A stretch of DNA of 64,000 bases from positions 1 to 64,000 of the forward strand of contig NZ_JNYJ01000034.1 of assembly GCF_000716715.1 (NCBI RefSeq), in the 5' to 3' direction. Shown here piece after piece: positions 54,572-62,692 of this stretch. Source of the stretch: Dactylosporangium aurantiacum. Its GTDB lineage: Bacteria > Actinomycetota > Actinomycetes > Mycobacteriales > Micromonosporaceae. Position 1 is the first letter of the stretch. Every line of letters begins with the position of its first letter. The notes under the pieces were generated by a model that saw only the letters and a program-made list of their open reading frames with translations, did not search any database and was not told the origin of the DNA. Position numbers and translations under genes: made by a program.

Positions 54572-55465
54572 CTATGACGGGGTGAGCCACTTGCGGAACG
54601 GGCCGATCACCGCGTCCGTCACGATCCGCACGTCGGCGGCGCGCGGGGTCGTGTGCCCCTCCGAGCCGCTGAAGTCGACCACCGTCACGACCGGGCCGAT
54701 GCGGATGTACGTGGTGAACGAGGTGGCCTCGCCGGCGGGTTCGTCGGTGGCGGGGTTCAGCAGGGGGCGGGTCGACTCGACGCGGAACGCCTCGTCGCCC
54801 AGGTCGGGGAGGGGGACCACGACGCGGCGCAGGCGGCCGGCGGTGACCGGTTCGCTGGCGCAGGACGTGGCGGCGGCGCGCAGCCTGGTCATGAACGTCT
54901 CGGCCTGGCCGGGTTTGAAGACGCTGATGTTCTGGGTGATGGTCTCCGCCGACGTGCGCCCCGGGTCGCCGGCGTGGTGGAAGTGGGTCTCCCGGTTGCG
55001 CTGCACGACGACCTGGTCGCGGCCGGGCACGGCGGCTCCGCACGGAGCGGCGAGCGTGACCGGGCCGGTGTCGGTGTCGGCGACGTCGGACCGGTTCGCC
55101 GCCGGCAGCGCGAGCAGCGCAGTCGCCGGGATCGACGTCGGCGGCACGAACGCGGCCGAGGCGACCGGCCGGGTCGGCGACGCGGCCGAGCCCGGCGGCG
55201 GCGCGGCCGAACCCGAGGGTGACACGGCCGAACCCGAGAGCGACGCCGGCACCGACACCGCCGGCAGCGCGCCGCCCGACGGGGACCGCAGCAGCCCCCA
55301 CGCCGTCCCGGCCGCCCCGACGGCCACGACGGTCACCGCCCCCGCCAGCAGCACCCGGGCGCGGGCCCGGCGGTCGGCGCGGCGGCGCAAGGCCTGCGGC
55401 GCGCTCAGCGGCGCGCGGTCGGCGTCGTCGGCGAGGGCGCCGTACAGGTGACCCAGCTCAGGCAT
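54572..55465 (-). CDS. Membrane-anchored sigma-factor partner protein
   Basis: A 297-residue protein: a 35-residue cytoplasmic end rich in Arg, one membrane helix (about 38-58, VLLAGAVTVVAVGAAGTAWGLL), a Ser/Pro/Ala linker with SPSGSAAPP repeats, and an extracellular domain of about 190 residues with two cysteines. It overlaps the SigE-type sigma gene by 8 bases. Proteins so placed often act as anti-sigma or sensor partners, but no zinc-binding anti-sigma motif is visible. Confidence 0.7.
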   Translation of the reverse strand: MPELGHLYGALADDADRAPLSAPQALRRRADRRARARVLLAGAVTVVAVGAAGTAWGLLRSPSGGALPAVSVPASLSGSAVSPSGSAAPPPGSAASPTRPVASAAFVPPTSIPATALLALPAANRSDVADTDTGPVTLAAPCGAAVPGRDQVVVQRNRETHFHHAGDPGRTSAETITQNISVFKPGQAETFMTRLRAAATSCASEPVTAGRLRRVVVPLPDLGDEAFRVESTRPLLNPATDEPAGEATSFTTYIRIGPVVTVVDFSGSEGHTTPRAADVRIVTDAVIGPFRKWLTPS

Positions 55466-55967
55466 CGTGCACCTCCACGCTGCGGTACGGGTCGAGGTCG
55501 CTGAGGATCTCGGCGAGCCGGTGCCGCCCCCGTGACAGCCACGACTTGACGGTGTTCGGGGACGCGCCGACCTCCTGGGCGATCTGCTCGACGGTCAGGT
55601 CGGCCAGGTAGTACAGCGCCAGCGCCTGGCGGTGCCGGGGCGGCAGCTGCCGCAGGGCGGCGCGCAGCAGCACGGCGTCCTCGCTCGGCGGGCCGGCCGG
55701 CTCCGGCGGGCCGGTGCGGGCCGCGACGCTGAGCCAGCCGCGGTGCCGCCGCCACCGGTCCGTGGAGAGCCTGGTCACCACCAGGCGGATCCACGACTCC
55801 GGCGACGGGTGGACACTGACCGTGGCCCAGCGCCGCCAGGCACGCGCGTACGCCTCCTGGACGATGTCCTGCGCTTCGGCCCGGTCGGTAATCACCGCGT
55901 AGCCGAAGCGCAGCATCCGTCCCGCCGTGGTGCGGTAGAACTCGTCGAATGCCTGTGCGTCCCGCAC
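55458..55967 (-). CDS. SigE-family ECF sigma factor
   Basis: A 169-residue sigma-70 family member of the actinomycete SigE subgroup. Region 2 is FDEFYRTTAGRMLRFGYAVITDRAEAQDIVQEAYARAWRRW; region 4 is LPPRHRQALALYYLADLTVEQIAQEVGASPNTVKSWLSRGRHRL. The GTG at 55967 is preferred because family members start near VRDAQAFDEFY. Confidence 0.92.
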   Translation of the reverse strand: MRDAQAFDEFYRTTAGRMLRFGYAVITDRAEAQDIVQEAYARAWRRWATVSVHPSPESWIRLVVTRLSTDRWRRHRGWLSVAARTGPPEPAGPPSEDAVLLRAALRQLPPRHRQALALYYLADLTVEQIAQEVGASPNTVKSWLSRGRHRLAEILSDLDPYRSVEVHDA

Positions 55968-56082
55968 GTGCCCCCCGTCGCCCTCTCGTCGTCGGCCCCG
56001 CAGCGAGTAGCCCCGACGCGCTGGTCCTGCTATGGGTACGGACGACACCCGCGCCAGGTTGCGGCGACAGGGGCGGCGGTGC

Positions 56083-58125
56083 TCAGACCCGCGTCGGCCG
56101 TTGCGTGCGGGCGCCGGGCAGCTCGGCGCGCACGTCGCCGCCGACCGCGCGCTTGCGGGTGTCGGCGGTGGTGAGCGACCGTTTCGCCGCGGTGAGGGCC
56201 GGCCGGTAGGTCTCGGTGTACTCGCGGTACGTGGCCTGCGCTGGCCCCGAGATGGCCGCGCCGAGCGGCGTGACCAGGGTGCTCTTCAGTGCGAGGGGGC
56301 CGCCGAGGAGCACGGCGTACTTGATGGAGGCGCTGGTGCGGTTGAAGTACGCCTCGGTCTGCGGGCTCAGCGTGCCGGGGGTGGACAGCAGCAGCGGCCC
56401 GAGGCAGGAGCCGACCATCGCGCCGCCGGTGAGGGCGTCGAACCAGGTGGAGGCGGTCGCCACGGCCGCGGTGCGGGGGCCGCTGAAGAAGAACTCGGCG
56501 ACGGCGACCGCGGTCTCGAACTCGGTCGCGCCGTACACCGGCCAGTACTCGAGGGAGCCCCACGAGGGCATCTGCCCGTGCTGGTACCCGCCGACCAGGG
56601 CCCGCGCGCCGGGGCCGCCGACACCGATCATCATCGTGCCGGTGTACGGGTCCGGGTCGAGGGTGTTGAGGTACGCGGCGGTCGCGCCCGGCATCGTGTC
56701 GCCGGCGGTGAGCACGATGACGGTGCCGGGGTTCGCGCCGGCGGCGGCGCCCGCGGCGAGCGCGTCGTAGTACTTCAGGGCGGTCGTGACGATGACCGCG
56801 ACCGGGTTCGGCGTGATCTCGACGGCGATGGCGACCGCGGTGTCGTACTCGCTGTTGCCCCAGAGGCGCTTCACGGTGTACCCCATCTGCGTCACCTGCT
56901 GCTCGATCAGCGCCGACAGGGCGAGGGTGCCGCCGAGCAGGTAGACGGTGCCGGTGTCGCCGAGGACCCGCTCGATCTCCGCGCGGGTCGCCGGGTCGAG
57001 GCTGCCCTTGCCGGTGATGAGCAGCGGGCCCTCCTTGGCCACGGCGAGCGCCGAGCCGCCCAGGGCGTCCTGGTACATGTCGTCGCGGGACAGCACGACC
57101 ACCTTCGCCTGCGGGCGGATGCCGTCGTCGACGCCGCGGTCGGCCCAGTTGTAGCGGGACGTGGCGATCGCCGTGCCGAGCGCGGTCTGGCCCCAGACCC
57201 GCTCGACGAAGTTGCCGGTGACCGGCTGCCAGGTCGGCTTCGCGACGAACTCGGTGAGGTACGTGACCTGCTTGGTCTCCACGTCGATGCGGGTCAGCGT
57301 GGGCATGCCGGTGCTGGCCGGCTGGGACGTGAACAGCAGATACCTGCCGTCCGGCGACCAGACCGGGTACCGGTTCCAGAAGCTGCCGCCGACGAGGGCC
57401 TCGGTGGTGAGCTGGACCTCGTTGCCGCCGCCGGCGTCGCAGATCCACAGGTGCCGGGTGCTCGGCGCGCCGAGCGTGAGCCGCTCGAACGCGAGCTTCG
57501 CGCCGTCGGGGGAGAAGTCCGGCGCCGAGCCGTTGGTGACGATCTTCGTGGTCTTCTTCGAGGTGTCGACGCGGTAGATGTCGCCGTGGTCGACGTACGT
57601 GCCGTGCACGTACACGATGGTGCCGTCGACCGACACGGCCGGGGCGAAGTCCTTGAGCCCGTCGTCGGGCACGCTGAACACCTGGTCACCGGTCTGCCAG
57701 CTGCCGTCGGTCGCGGTGTAGCTCAGCCGGCCGTACGCGGTGTAGAACAGGAACCGGCCGTCGGCGGAGACGACCGGCTCGCCGACCTCGCCGCTTCCCC
57801 AGGGGAACTCGAAGCGCCCGGAGCCGTCGGCGCGCACGGACACCGGCCCGTCGGCGGTGCCGAAGAAGAAGCGGCTGCCGTCCGGCGCCCAGCTGCCCGA
57901 GCCGGCGCCCCCGGTCGGGTCCGCGGCGAGCAGCTTCGCCGACGTGCCGTCGGCGTTGGCGATCCAGTAGTCGCTGCCGACCCGGTAGGTGATCTTCCCG
58001 AGGGCGCCGGGCAGCGCGGCCCGCGCCTCCCGGCCCGGCAACGCGATGGTGGGTGCGGCGGCGGCGGCGACGGCCGCCGCGGCGGCGCCGCGCATGGCGG
58101 CACGCCGTGAGAGCTGGAACGACAC
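56083..58125 (-). CDS. Tat-exported beta-propeller and cell-wall-binding repeat-2 protein
   Basis: A 680-residue secreted protein. A twin-arginine signal is visible (LSRRAAMRG, then a hydrophobic Ala run and AREARA). Residues about 45-280 have TolB/PD40-like propeller repeats (SWAPDGSRFFFG, FSPDGAKLAFE, WSPDGRYLLFTSQ). Residues about 290-620 hold three cell-wall-binding-repeat-2 units, each with an AVV(V)L/ALGG/GPLLLT-type core (DALGGSALAVAKEGPLLITG; KYYDALAAGAAAG; TWFDALTGGAMVGSCLGPLLLS). GTG 58125 has GGGGAGG upstream. It is a candidate substrate of the TatAC coded at 24.7-25.9 kb. Confidence 0.88.
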   Translation of the reverse strand: MSFQLSRRAAMRGAAAAAVAAAAAPTIALPGREARAALPGALGKITYRVGSDYWIANADGTSAKLLAADPTGGAGSGSWAPDGSRFFFGTADGPVSVRADGSGRFEFPWGSGEVGEPVVSADGRFLFYTAYGRLSYTATDGSWQTGDQVFSVPDDGLKDFAPAVSVDGTIVYVHGTYVDHGDIYRVDTSKKTTKIVTNGSAPDFSPDGAKLAFERLTLGAPSTRHLWICDAGGGNEVQLTTEALVGGSFWNRYPVWSPDGRYLLFTSQPASTGMPTLTRIDVETKQVTYLTEFVAKPTWQPVTGNFVERVWGQTALGTAIATSRYNWADRGVDDGIRPQAKVVVLSRDDMYQDALGGSALAVAKEGPLLITGKGSLDPATRAEIERVLGDTGTVYLLGGTLALSALIEQQVTQMGYTVKRLWGNSEYDTAVAIAVEITPNPVAVIVTTALKYYDALAAGAAAGANPGTVIVLTAGDTMPGATAAYLNTLDPDPYTGTMMIGVGGPGARALVGGYQHGQMPSWGSLEYWPVYGATEFETAVAVAEFFFSGPRTAAVATASTWFDALTGGAMVGSCLGPLLLSTPGTLSPQTEAYFNRTSASIKYAVLLGGPLALKSTLVTPLGAAISGPAQATYREYTETYRPALTAAKRSLTTADTRKRAVGGDVRAELPGARTQRPTRV

Positions 58126-58245
58126 TGGTGGTTCCTCCCCGTGAGGCGACCGCCCGGCGGCGGCCACGGCGCAGTGTAGATCGCCGGTGATCACCGCACC
58201 ATGGGCCTCACGGACCCCATCGGCCACATGGACCTCGGGTCGCTG

Positions 58246-58950
58246 TCACGCCGTGCCGGCGGCCCGGTCCAGCCACTCGCCCAGCAGCGCGCGCTCGGCG
58301 CCGGTGAGGCCGGGCAGCCGCGGTGCCACGGCGCGCAGCGCGACGGCGGCGGCGGTGGTGTCGCCGGACGGCAGCACCGGCGCCTCGGTGAGGACGGTGC
58401 GGGCCACGGTGTCGTACATGGTGGCGGACAGGGCGGGGTCGCGCTGCCGCGGCGGCGTGGCGAGCAGCGTGAGCACGGTGCCGGTGCCGGCGGCGTGGAT
58501 GAGCTCGACGGCGCGGCGCTCCGGCACCCGCAGGCGGCCGATCGCGGCGACCCGCCGCACCCGCGCGCTGAGCACGGCCAGGCCGGCCGCGGCCGCCGGT
58601 GAGCCGCTGCGGGCGGGGTTGACGAGCAGGCCGAACAGCGCCGCGTTGGCCAGGCCGAAGTCGATGTGCGCGTCCCACCCGGCGCGCAGGTCCGCGACCG
58701 GGTCGCCGTCCTCGGCGACGGTCTTGCCACTGACGTAGGTGGCGAGCACGTGCTCGGCGACGGCGTCGAGCAGCGCGTCCTTGTCCTCGAAGAACCGGTA
58801 GATGGTCGGCGCCTGCATGCCGGCGGCGTGCGCGACCGCGCGCGTGGTCACCGCGTCGGCACCCTGCTCGCGCAGCAGCCGCGCGGCGCTGTCCACGATG
58901 CTCGCCCGGGTCCTGCTCCGGCTGTCGCCGACCGATGTGCCGTCCGTCAT
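58246..58950 (-). CDS. TetR family regulator
   Basis: A 234-residue repressor. The DNA-binding helix-turn-helix is VTTRAVAHAAGMQAPTIYRFFEDKDALLDAVAEHVL (about 38-70). It diverges from an NAD(P)-binding reductase with nested dyads between, so it probably controls that gene. TACCAT lies 7 nt before its ATG on the minus strand. Confidence 0.9.
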   Translation of the reverse strand: MTDGTSVGDSRSRTRASIVDSAARLLREQGADAVTTRAVAHAAGMQAPTIYRFFEDKDALLDAVAEHVLATYVSGKTVAEDGDPVADLRAGWDAHIDFGLANAALFGLLVNPARSGSPAAAAGLAVLSARVRRVAAIGRLRVPERRAVELIHAAGTGTVLTLLATPPRQRDPALSATMYDTVARTVLTEAPVLPSGDTTAAAVALRAVAPRLPGLTGAERALLGEWLDRAAGTA

Positions 58951-58957
58951 GTTTCCG

Positions 58958-58963
58958 ATGGTA
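58958..58963 (-). promoter_or_regulatory. -10 element of TetR gene (58950)
   Basis: TACCAT on the minus strand, 7 nt before ATG 58950. Confidence 0.45.
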
Positions 58964-58981
58964 ACGCAGCCTTGCTATCCG

Positions 58982-59027
58982 CGTTGCTAACGCTGATAGC
59001 ATCAGCGAGGAAACGGCGTTAGCAACG
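58982..59027. promoter_or_regulatory. Nested dyads, probable TetR operator
   Basis: CGTTGCTAACGC (58982-58993) is the exact complement of 59016-59027. Inside it, CGCTGAT-AGC-ATCAGCG (58991-59007) is a second perfect dyad. Both lie within the 91-bp divergent region. Confidence 0.6.
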
Positions 59028-59041
59028 AAAAGGACGGAACC

Positions 59042-59905
59042 ATGATCATCGTTACCGGAGGCACCGGCCGGCTCGGCGCCGGCATCGTCGAGCGGCTCCT
59101 CACCCGGGTCCCGGCCGACCGGGTCGGCGTGAGCGTCCGCGACCCCGAGCGGGCCGGGGACCTCGCGGCCCGCGGCGTGCGCGTGCGGCGCGGTGACTTC
59201 ACCGACCCGGCGTCCCTGGCGGCCGCGTTCGAGGGCGCCACGCAGGTGCTCATCGTCTCGACCAACCAGACCGGCGAGGCGGCCCTCGCGCAGCACGTCG
59301 CGGCCGTCGACGCCGCGTACCGGGCGGGGGCCGGGCGCATCCTGTACGCGAGCCATCAAGGTGCCGCGGCGGACTCGCTGTTCGCGCCGATGCCCAACCA
59401 CGCCGCGACGGAGCGGCACCTGGCCGGCGCCGGCACCCCGTTCACCGCGCTGCGCAACGGGTTCTACGCCGGCACCGTCGAGCACCTGCTGGGCCGCGCC
59501 CTGCAGACCGGTGACCTCGTAGCGCCGGCCGACGGGCCGGTGTCGTGGACCGCGCACGCCGACCTGGCCGAGGCGGCCGCGGTCATCCTCGCCGAGGACG
59601 GCGCCTTCGACGGCCCGACGCCGCCGTTGACCGCCCCGGTCGCCCTGGACCTCGAGGACGTGGCCGGGATCCTCACCGACCTCACCGGCCGGCCGGTCCG
59701 CCGGGTCGTCGCCGGCGACGAGGAGTGGGTCGCGTCGCTGACCGCGCACGGTGTGCCGGCCGCCCAGGCCGACCTGCTGCTCGGCATGTTCCACGCGTCG
59801 CGGCGGGGCGAGTTCGCCAGCACCGGCACGGACCTGGAGCGGCTCATCGGCCGCCCCGCCACGACGCTCCGCGAGGTCCTGGCGCCCGTGGTCGCCGCGC
59901 GCTGA
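59042..59905 (+). CDS. NmrA-like NAD(P)-binding oxidoreductase
   Basis: A 287-residue atypical short-chain reductase of the NmrA/quinone-oxidoreductase-2 type. The Rossmann loop is VTGGTGRLGAGIVERLL at the N-terminus, GDFTDPASLAAAFEGATQVLIVS follows, and YASHQGAAADS stands where the Tyr-based site would be. It may reduce quinones or sense redox state. AAAAGGACGG precedes ATG 59042. Confidence 0.87.
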   Translation: MIIVTGGTGRLGAGIVERLLTRVPADRVGVSVRDPERAGDLAARGVRVRRGDFTDPASLAAAFEGATQVLIVSTNQTGEAALAQHVAAVDAAYRAGAGRILYASHQGAAADSLFAPMPNHAATERHLAGAGTPFTALRNGFYAGTVEHLLGRALQTGDLVAPADGPVSWTAHADLAEAAAVILAEDGAFDGPTPPLTAPVALDLEDVAGILTDLTGRPVRRVVAGDEEWVASLTAHGVPAAQADLLLGMFHASRRGEFASTGTDLERLIGRPATTLREVLAPVVAAR

Positions 59906-59920
59906 GGAGGGCGCCGGCGC

Positions 59921-60517
59921 TCAGGACGGGGTGGCGGCGGAGGAGCCGGTGATGGCGGCCAGTGCCCGGCGGACCCGGCCGGCGGGGTCCGACCCGGGCG
60001 CGGTGGTGAGCGCGGCGTGGTGCACCACGCCGACCGCCGCGAGGGCCAGGGCGTCGGTGTCGGTGCCGGCCGGGATCCGGCCGAGCCGCTGTTCGGCGGC
60101 GAGGTAGGCGGCGGCCGCGCCCTCCAGGGCGGCGAGCCCGGCGGTGCCGGCGCCGAGGACGGCCTCCACCCCGGCGGTCAGGTCAGGGCGGTAGGCGGTC
60201 AGCCGGGTCGACACCTCGAGGGACCGCAGGGGTGTGCTCAGCAGCGCGTCGGCGAGGTTGCCGGCGGGCGTGCCGGTCCCGGCACGGGCGGGCAGCCCGG
60301 CGACGGCGGCGGCGAGCTGGAAGGCGCGGTCGACCGCATACCCGGTGAGGAACGCGTCGAAGTCGGCGAAGTGGGTGTAGAGCAGCCCGGTCGCGACGCC
60401 CGCCTCGCGGGTCACGGCCCGCCCGGTGAGCCGCGCCGGCCCGTGCGCGGTGACCACCCGCTCCAGGGCGGCGAACAGCTGCTGCCGGGGCTCGGCGATG
60501 GCGACTCCGCGCGGCAT
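59921..60517 (-). CDS. TetR-like regulator
   Basis: A 198-residue regulator with an N-terminal helix-turn-helix (ARLTGRAVTREAGVATGLLYTHFADFDAFLTGY, about 28-61) and an all-helical ligand domain. It diverges from the FAD monooxygenase, and two 16-bp near-palindromes lie between them. Confidence 0.88.
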   Translation of the reverse strand: MPRGVAIAEPRQQLFAALERVVTAHGPARLTGRAVTREAGVATGLLYTHFADFDAFLTGYAVDRAFQLAAAVAGLPARAGTGTPAGNLADALLSTPLRSLEVSTRLTAYRPDLTAGVEAVLGAGTAGLAALEGAAAAYLAAEQRLGRIPAGTDTDALALAAVGVVHHAALTTAPGSDPAGRVRRALAAITGSSAATPS

Positions 60518-60547
60518 GCCGGCAGTCTACCGCCGCTTGCCACCGAA

Positions 60548-60585
60548 ATGAACATCTGCTCATACTAGTTTGAGCATCTGTTCAT
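60548..60585. promoter_or_regulatory. Two 16-bp operator half-repeats, 22 bp apart
   Basis: ATGAACATCTGCTCAT (60548-60563) and TTGAGCATCTGTTCAT (60570-60585) are each near-palindromic and together form a larger inverted repeat. Centres are two helix turns apart, as in cooperative TetR binding. Confidence 0.65.
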
Positions 60586-60604
60586 TCTGGTGGAGGAGGC
60601 CGCG

Positions 60605-61747
60605 GTGCGGCGTGCGGTGATCGTCGGCGCGGGCGTGGCGGGGCTCGCCGCCGCCCTGCGGCTCGGCCGCGACGGGTGGGACACGGTCGTGGTCGAGCGC
60701 GCCCCGGCCCGCCGGCGCGGCGGCTACGCGGTGAACCTCCTCGGCGCCGGGTACGACGCCGCGGCCCGCCTCGGCCTGCTGCCCGCCCTCGCCGAGCGGG
60801 ACCTCGGCCTGTTCCGCACCGTGCTGGTGCGCGCCGACGGGCGGCCCAAGCTGACGGTGCCGGCCGAGGTGGCCGCAGCGGCCCTCGGCGGGCGGGCCGT
60901 GTCGGTGTTCCGCGGCGACCTCGAGTCGGTCCTGTTCGACGCGGTCCGCGACCACACCGACCTGCGCCACGGCACCACCGTGCGGGCGGTGGACGGGGAC
61001 ACGGTGCTGCTCAGCGACGGCACCACGGTCGCCGCGGACCTCGTCGTCGGCGCCGACGGCGTGCGCTCGGCGACCCGGGCGGCGGCGTTCGGCGACGGGC
61101 ACCTGGTCGACCTGCCCTACGTGGTCGGCGCGTTCCCCGTCGCCCACGCGGCGCCGGAGCCGTCCGCCGCGACGTTCATCGGCCCGGGGCGCACCGCGGC
61201 GCTGATCGACCTGGGGCCGGGACGGGCGTGCGCGTTCTTCGCGTACCGGTGCGACACGCCCCTCGAAGCGCTGCGCCGCGGCCCGGTCGAGGCGCTCACC
61301 GCCACCTTCGGGGACCTGGGCGGCGGCGTCCCCGACGCGCTGCGACAGCTCGGCGGCGACCCCGCCGGCGCGTACTTCGACGCGGTCGGCCAGGTGGTGA
61401 TGCCCCGGTGGAGCAGCGGCCGCACCGTCCTGCTCGGTGACGCCGCCTGGTGCGTCACGGTCTTCGCCGGGCACGGCGCGGGGCTGGCCCTGGCCGGCGC
61501 CGACCGGCTCGGCGCCGCCCTGCGCGAGCACGGCACGGACACCGCGGCGGCCCTCGCGCGGTGGGAGGCGGACCTGCGCCCGGCCGTCGTCAGACGCCAG
61601 GCGCAGGCCCGCCGCGGCATGCTGCAGTACGCCCCGCCGACCAGGTTCCACGTCTGGCTGGGCGACCTCATGATCCGCGCGGTCGCCCTGCCTGGGGTGC
61701 GTGGCCTCGTCGGCCGGGCCTCGGCCAGGGGCCGGGCCGGGTCCTAG
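60605..61747 (+). CDS. FAD-dependent monooxygenase
   Basis: A 380-residue flavoprotein hydroxylase of the UbiH/PHBH type. The FAD dinucleotide motif is VIVGAGVAGLAAALRLGRDG, the DG motif region is DLVVGADGVRSATR, and the second FAD motif is VLLGDAAWCVTVFAGHGAGLALAGA. The TetR-linked type often inactivates aromatic drugs or pigments. GTG 60605 is chosen because AGGAGG ends 5 nt before it; GTG 60590 is also in frame. Its TAG shares CTAG (61744-61747) with the stop of the convergent gene. Confidence 0.92.
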   Translation: MRRAVIVGAGVAGLAAALRLGRDGWDTVVVERAPARRRGGYAVNLLGAGYDAAARLGLLPALAERDLGLFRTVLVRADGRPKLTVPAEVAAAALGGRAVSVFRGDLESVLFDAVRDHTDLRHGTTVRAVDGDTVLLSDGTTVAADLVVGADGVRSATRAAAFGDGHLVDLPYVVGAFPVAHAAPEPSAATFIGPGRTAALIDLGPGRACAFFAYRCDTPLEALRRGPVEALTATFGDLGGGVPDALRQLGGDPAGAYFDAVGQVVMPRWSSGRTVLLGDAAWCVTVFAGHGAGLALAGADRLGAALREHGTDTAAALARWEADLRPAVVRRQAQARRGMLQYAPPTRFHVWLGDLMIRAVALPGVRGLVGRASARGRAGS

Positions 61748-62673
61748 CCGCGGACCGCGACCGCGGTGTACGGCGTCGTCGGGGTCGGCGGCGTGGTGAA
61801 GCGGGCGTTGGGCAGGTAGAGCCGGTCGCCGAACTTCGCCACGGTGGTCGGCACGTCGAAGCGCGGGTCGGTCACCGTGCCGCGCAGCGTGCCGTCGCGG
61901 CCGTCCCTGGACAGCCGCACGGTGTTGAGCCTGTTGTCGCGGTTCTGCACCACGTACAGGGTGCGCCCGACGGTCAGCAGGCCGTCGCCGTTGACGAACA
62001 CCAGGTCACCGACCCGGTCGGTCACGCCGGTGGCGGGGTCGATCCGGAACAGGAACCCGGTGCTGGACTGCACGGCGACGAGGGCCCGCCCGTCCGGGGT
62101 GACGGTGATGCCGTTGAGGTTCAGGCCGTCGGGGTTGAGCACGAAGTCGCCGGACAGCGGCAGGGTCCGGAACGTCGCGGACAGCTCGCCGTGCCGGCCG
62201 ATCGGCACCGCATAGATGACGGCCTTGTTGGAGTCGGTGAAGTAGGCGGCCCGCTCGGTGAGCACGACGTCGTTGACGAAGGTGGGTGCGGTGGCGAACT
62301 GGTAGGAGCGCAGCACGGCGCCGGTACGCACGTCGATGACACGGGCGTTGCCGGCGGTGCCGCCGGCGACGAAGAGCCGGCCGCGCCGGTCGGTCTTCAG
62401 GCCCAGCGACGGGGTGCCGACCGCCGGGCTGATCACGGCGCCGGTGCCGGTGATGAGGTCGGCCCGGTAGATGCGGCCGTCGGCGCGGGAGCCGAAGTAC
62501 GCGAACGGGCCCGGCCCGGTCGCGATCCCCTCCGGCTGGAAGCCGTCGGGCAGGTCGATCGTGGCCGGCAGCGGGGTGGCCTGCGGACCGTTCGAGGCGT
62601 GCGCCGGTGCGGACACCAGCGCCGTCGCCACCGCGACGGTCAGGATGGCTGTGACGCGCAGGTATTTCGACAT
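61744..62673 (-). CDS. Secreted SMP-30-like beta-propeller protein
   Basis: A 309-residue exported protein with a Sec signal (LRVTAILTVAVATALVSAPAHA). The remainder has repeated propeller blades: GFQPEGIATG, GLKTDRRGRLFVAGG, FVNDVVLTERAAYFTDS and GDGLLTVGRTLYVVQNRDN. It resembles the SMP-30/gluconolactonase-type superfamily found in actinomycete secretomes. Metal-binding residues cannot be assigned, so enzyme activity is unproven. Confidence 0.82.
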   Translation of the reverse strand: MSKYLRVTAILTVAVATALVSAPAHASNGPQATPLPATIDLPDGFQPEGIATGPGPFAYFGSRADGRIYRADLITGTGAVISPAVGTPSLGLKTDRRGRLFVAGGTAGNARVIDVRTGAVLRSYQFATAPTFVNDVVLTERAAYFTDSNKAVIYAVPIGRHGELSATFRTLPLSGDFVLNPDGLNLNGITVTPDGRALVAVQSSTGFLFRIDPATGVTDRVGDLVFVNGDGLLTVGRTLYVVQNRDNRLNTVRLSRDGRDGTLRGTVTDPRFDVPTTVAKFGDRLYLPNARFTTPPTPTTPYTAVAVRG

Positions 62674-62692
62674 GTCGTGGTGTACCCCGAAT

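Noticed and set aside
54025..55301. Long frames over the repeat block at 54 kb
   Set aside because: Their peptides are repeated low-complexity Arg/Pro/Gly tracts that mirror the DNA repeats; no start signal is visible.
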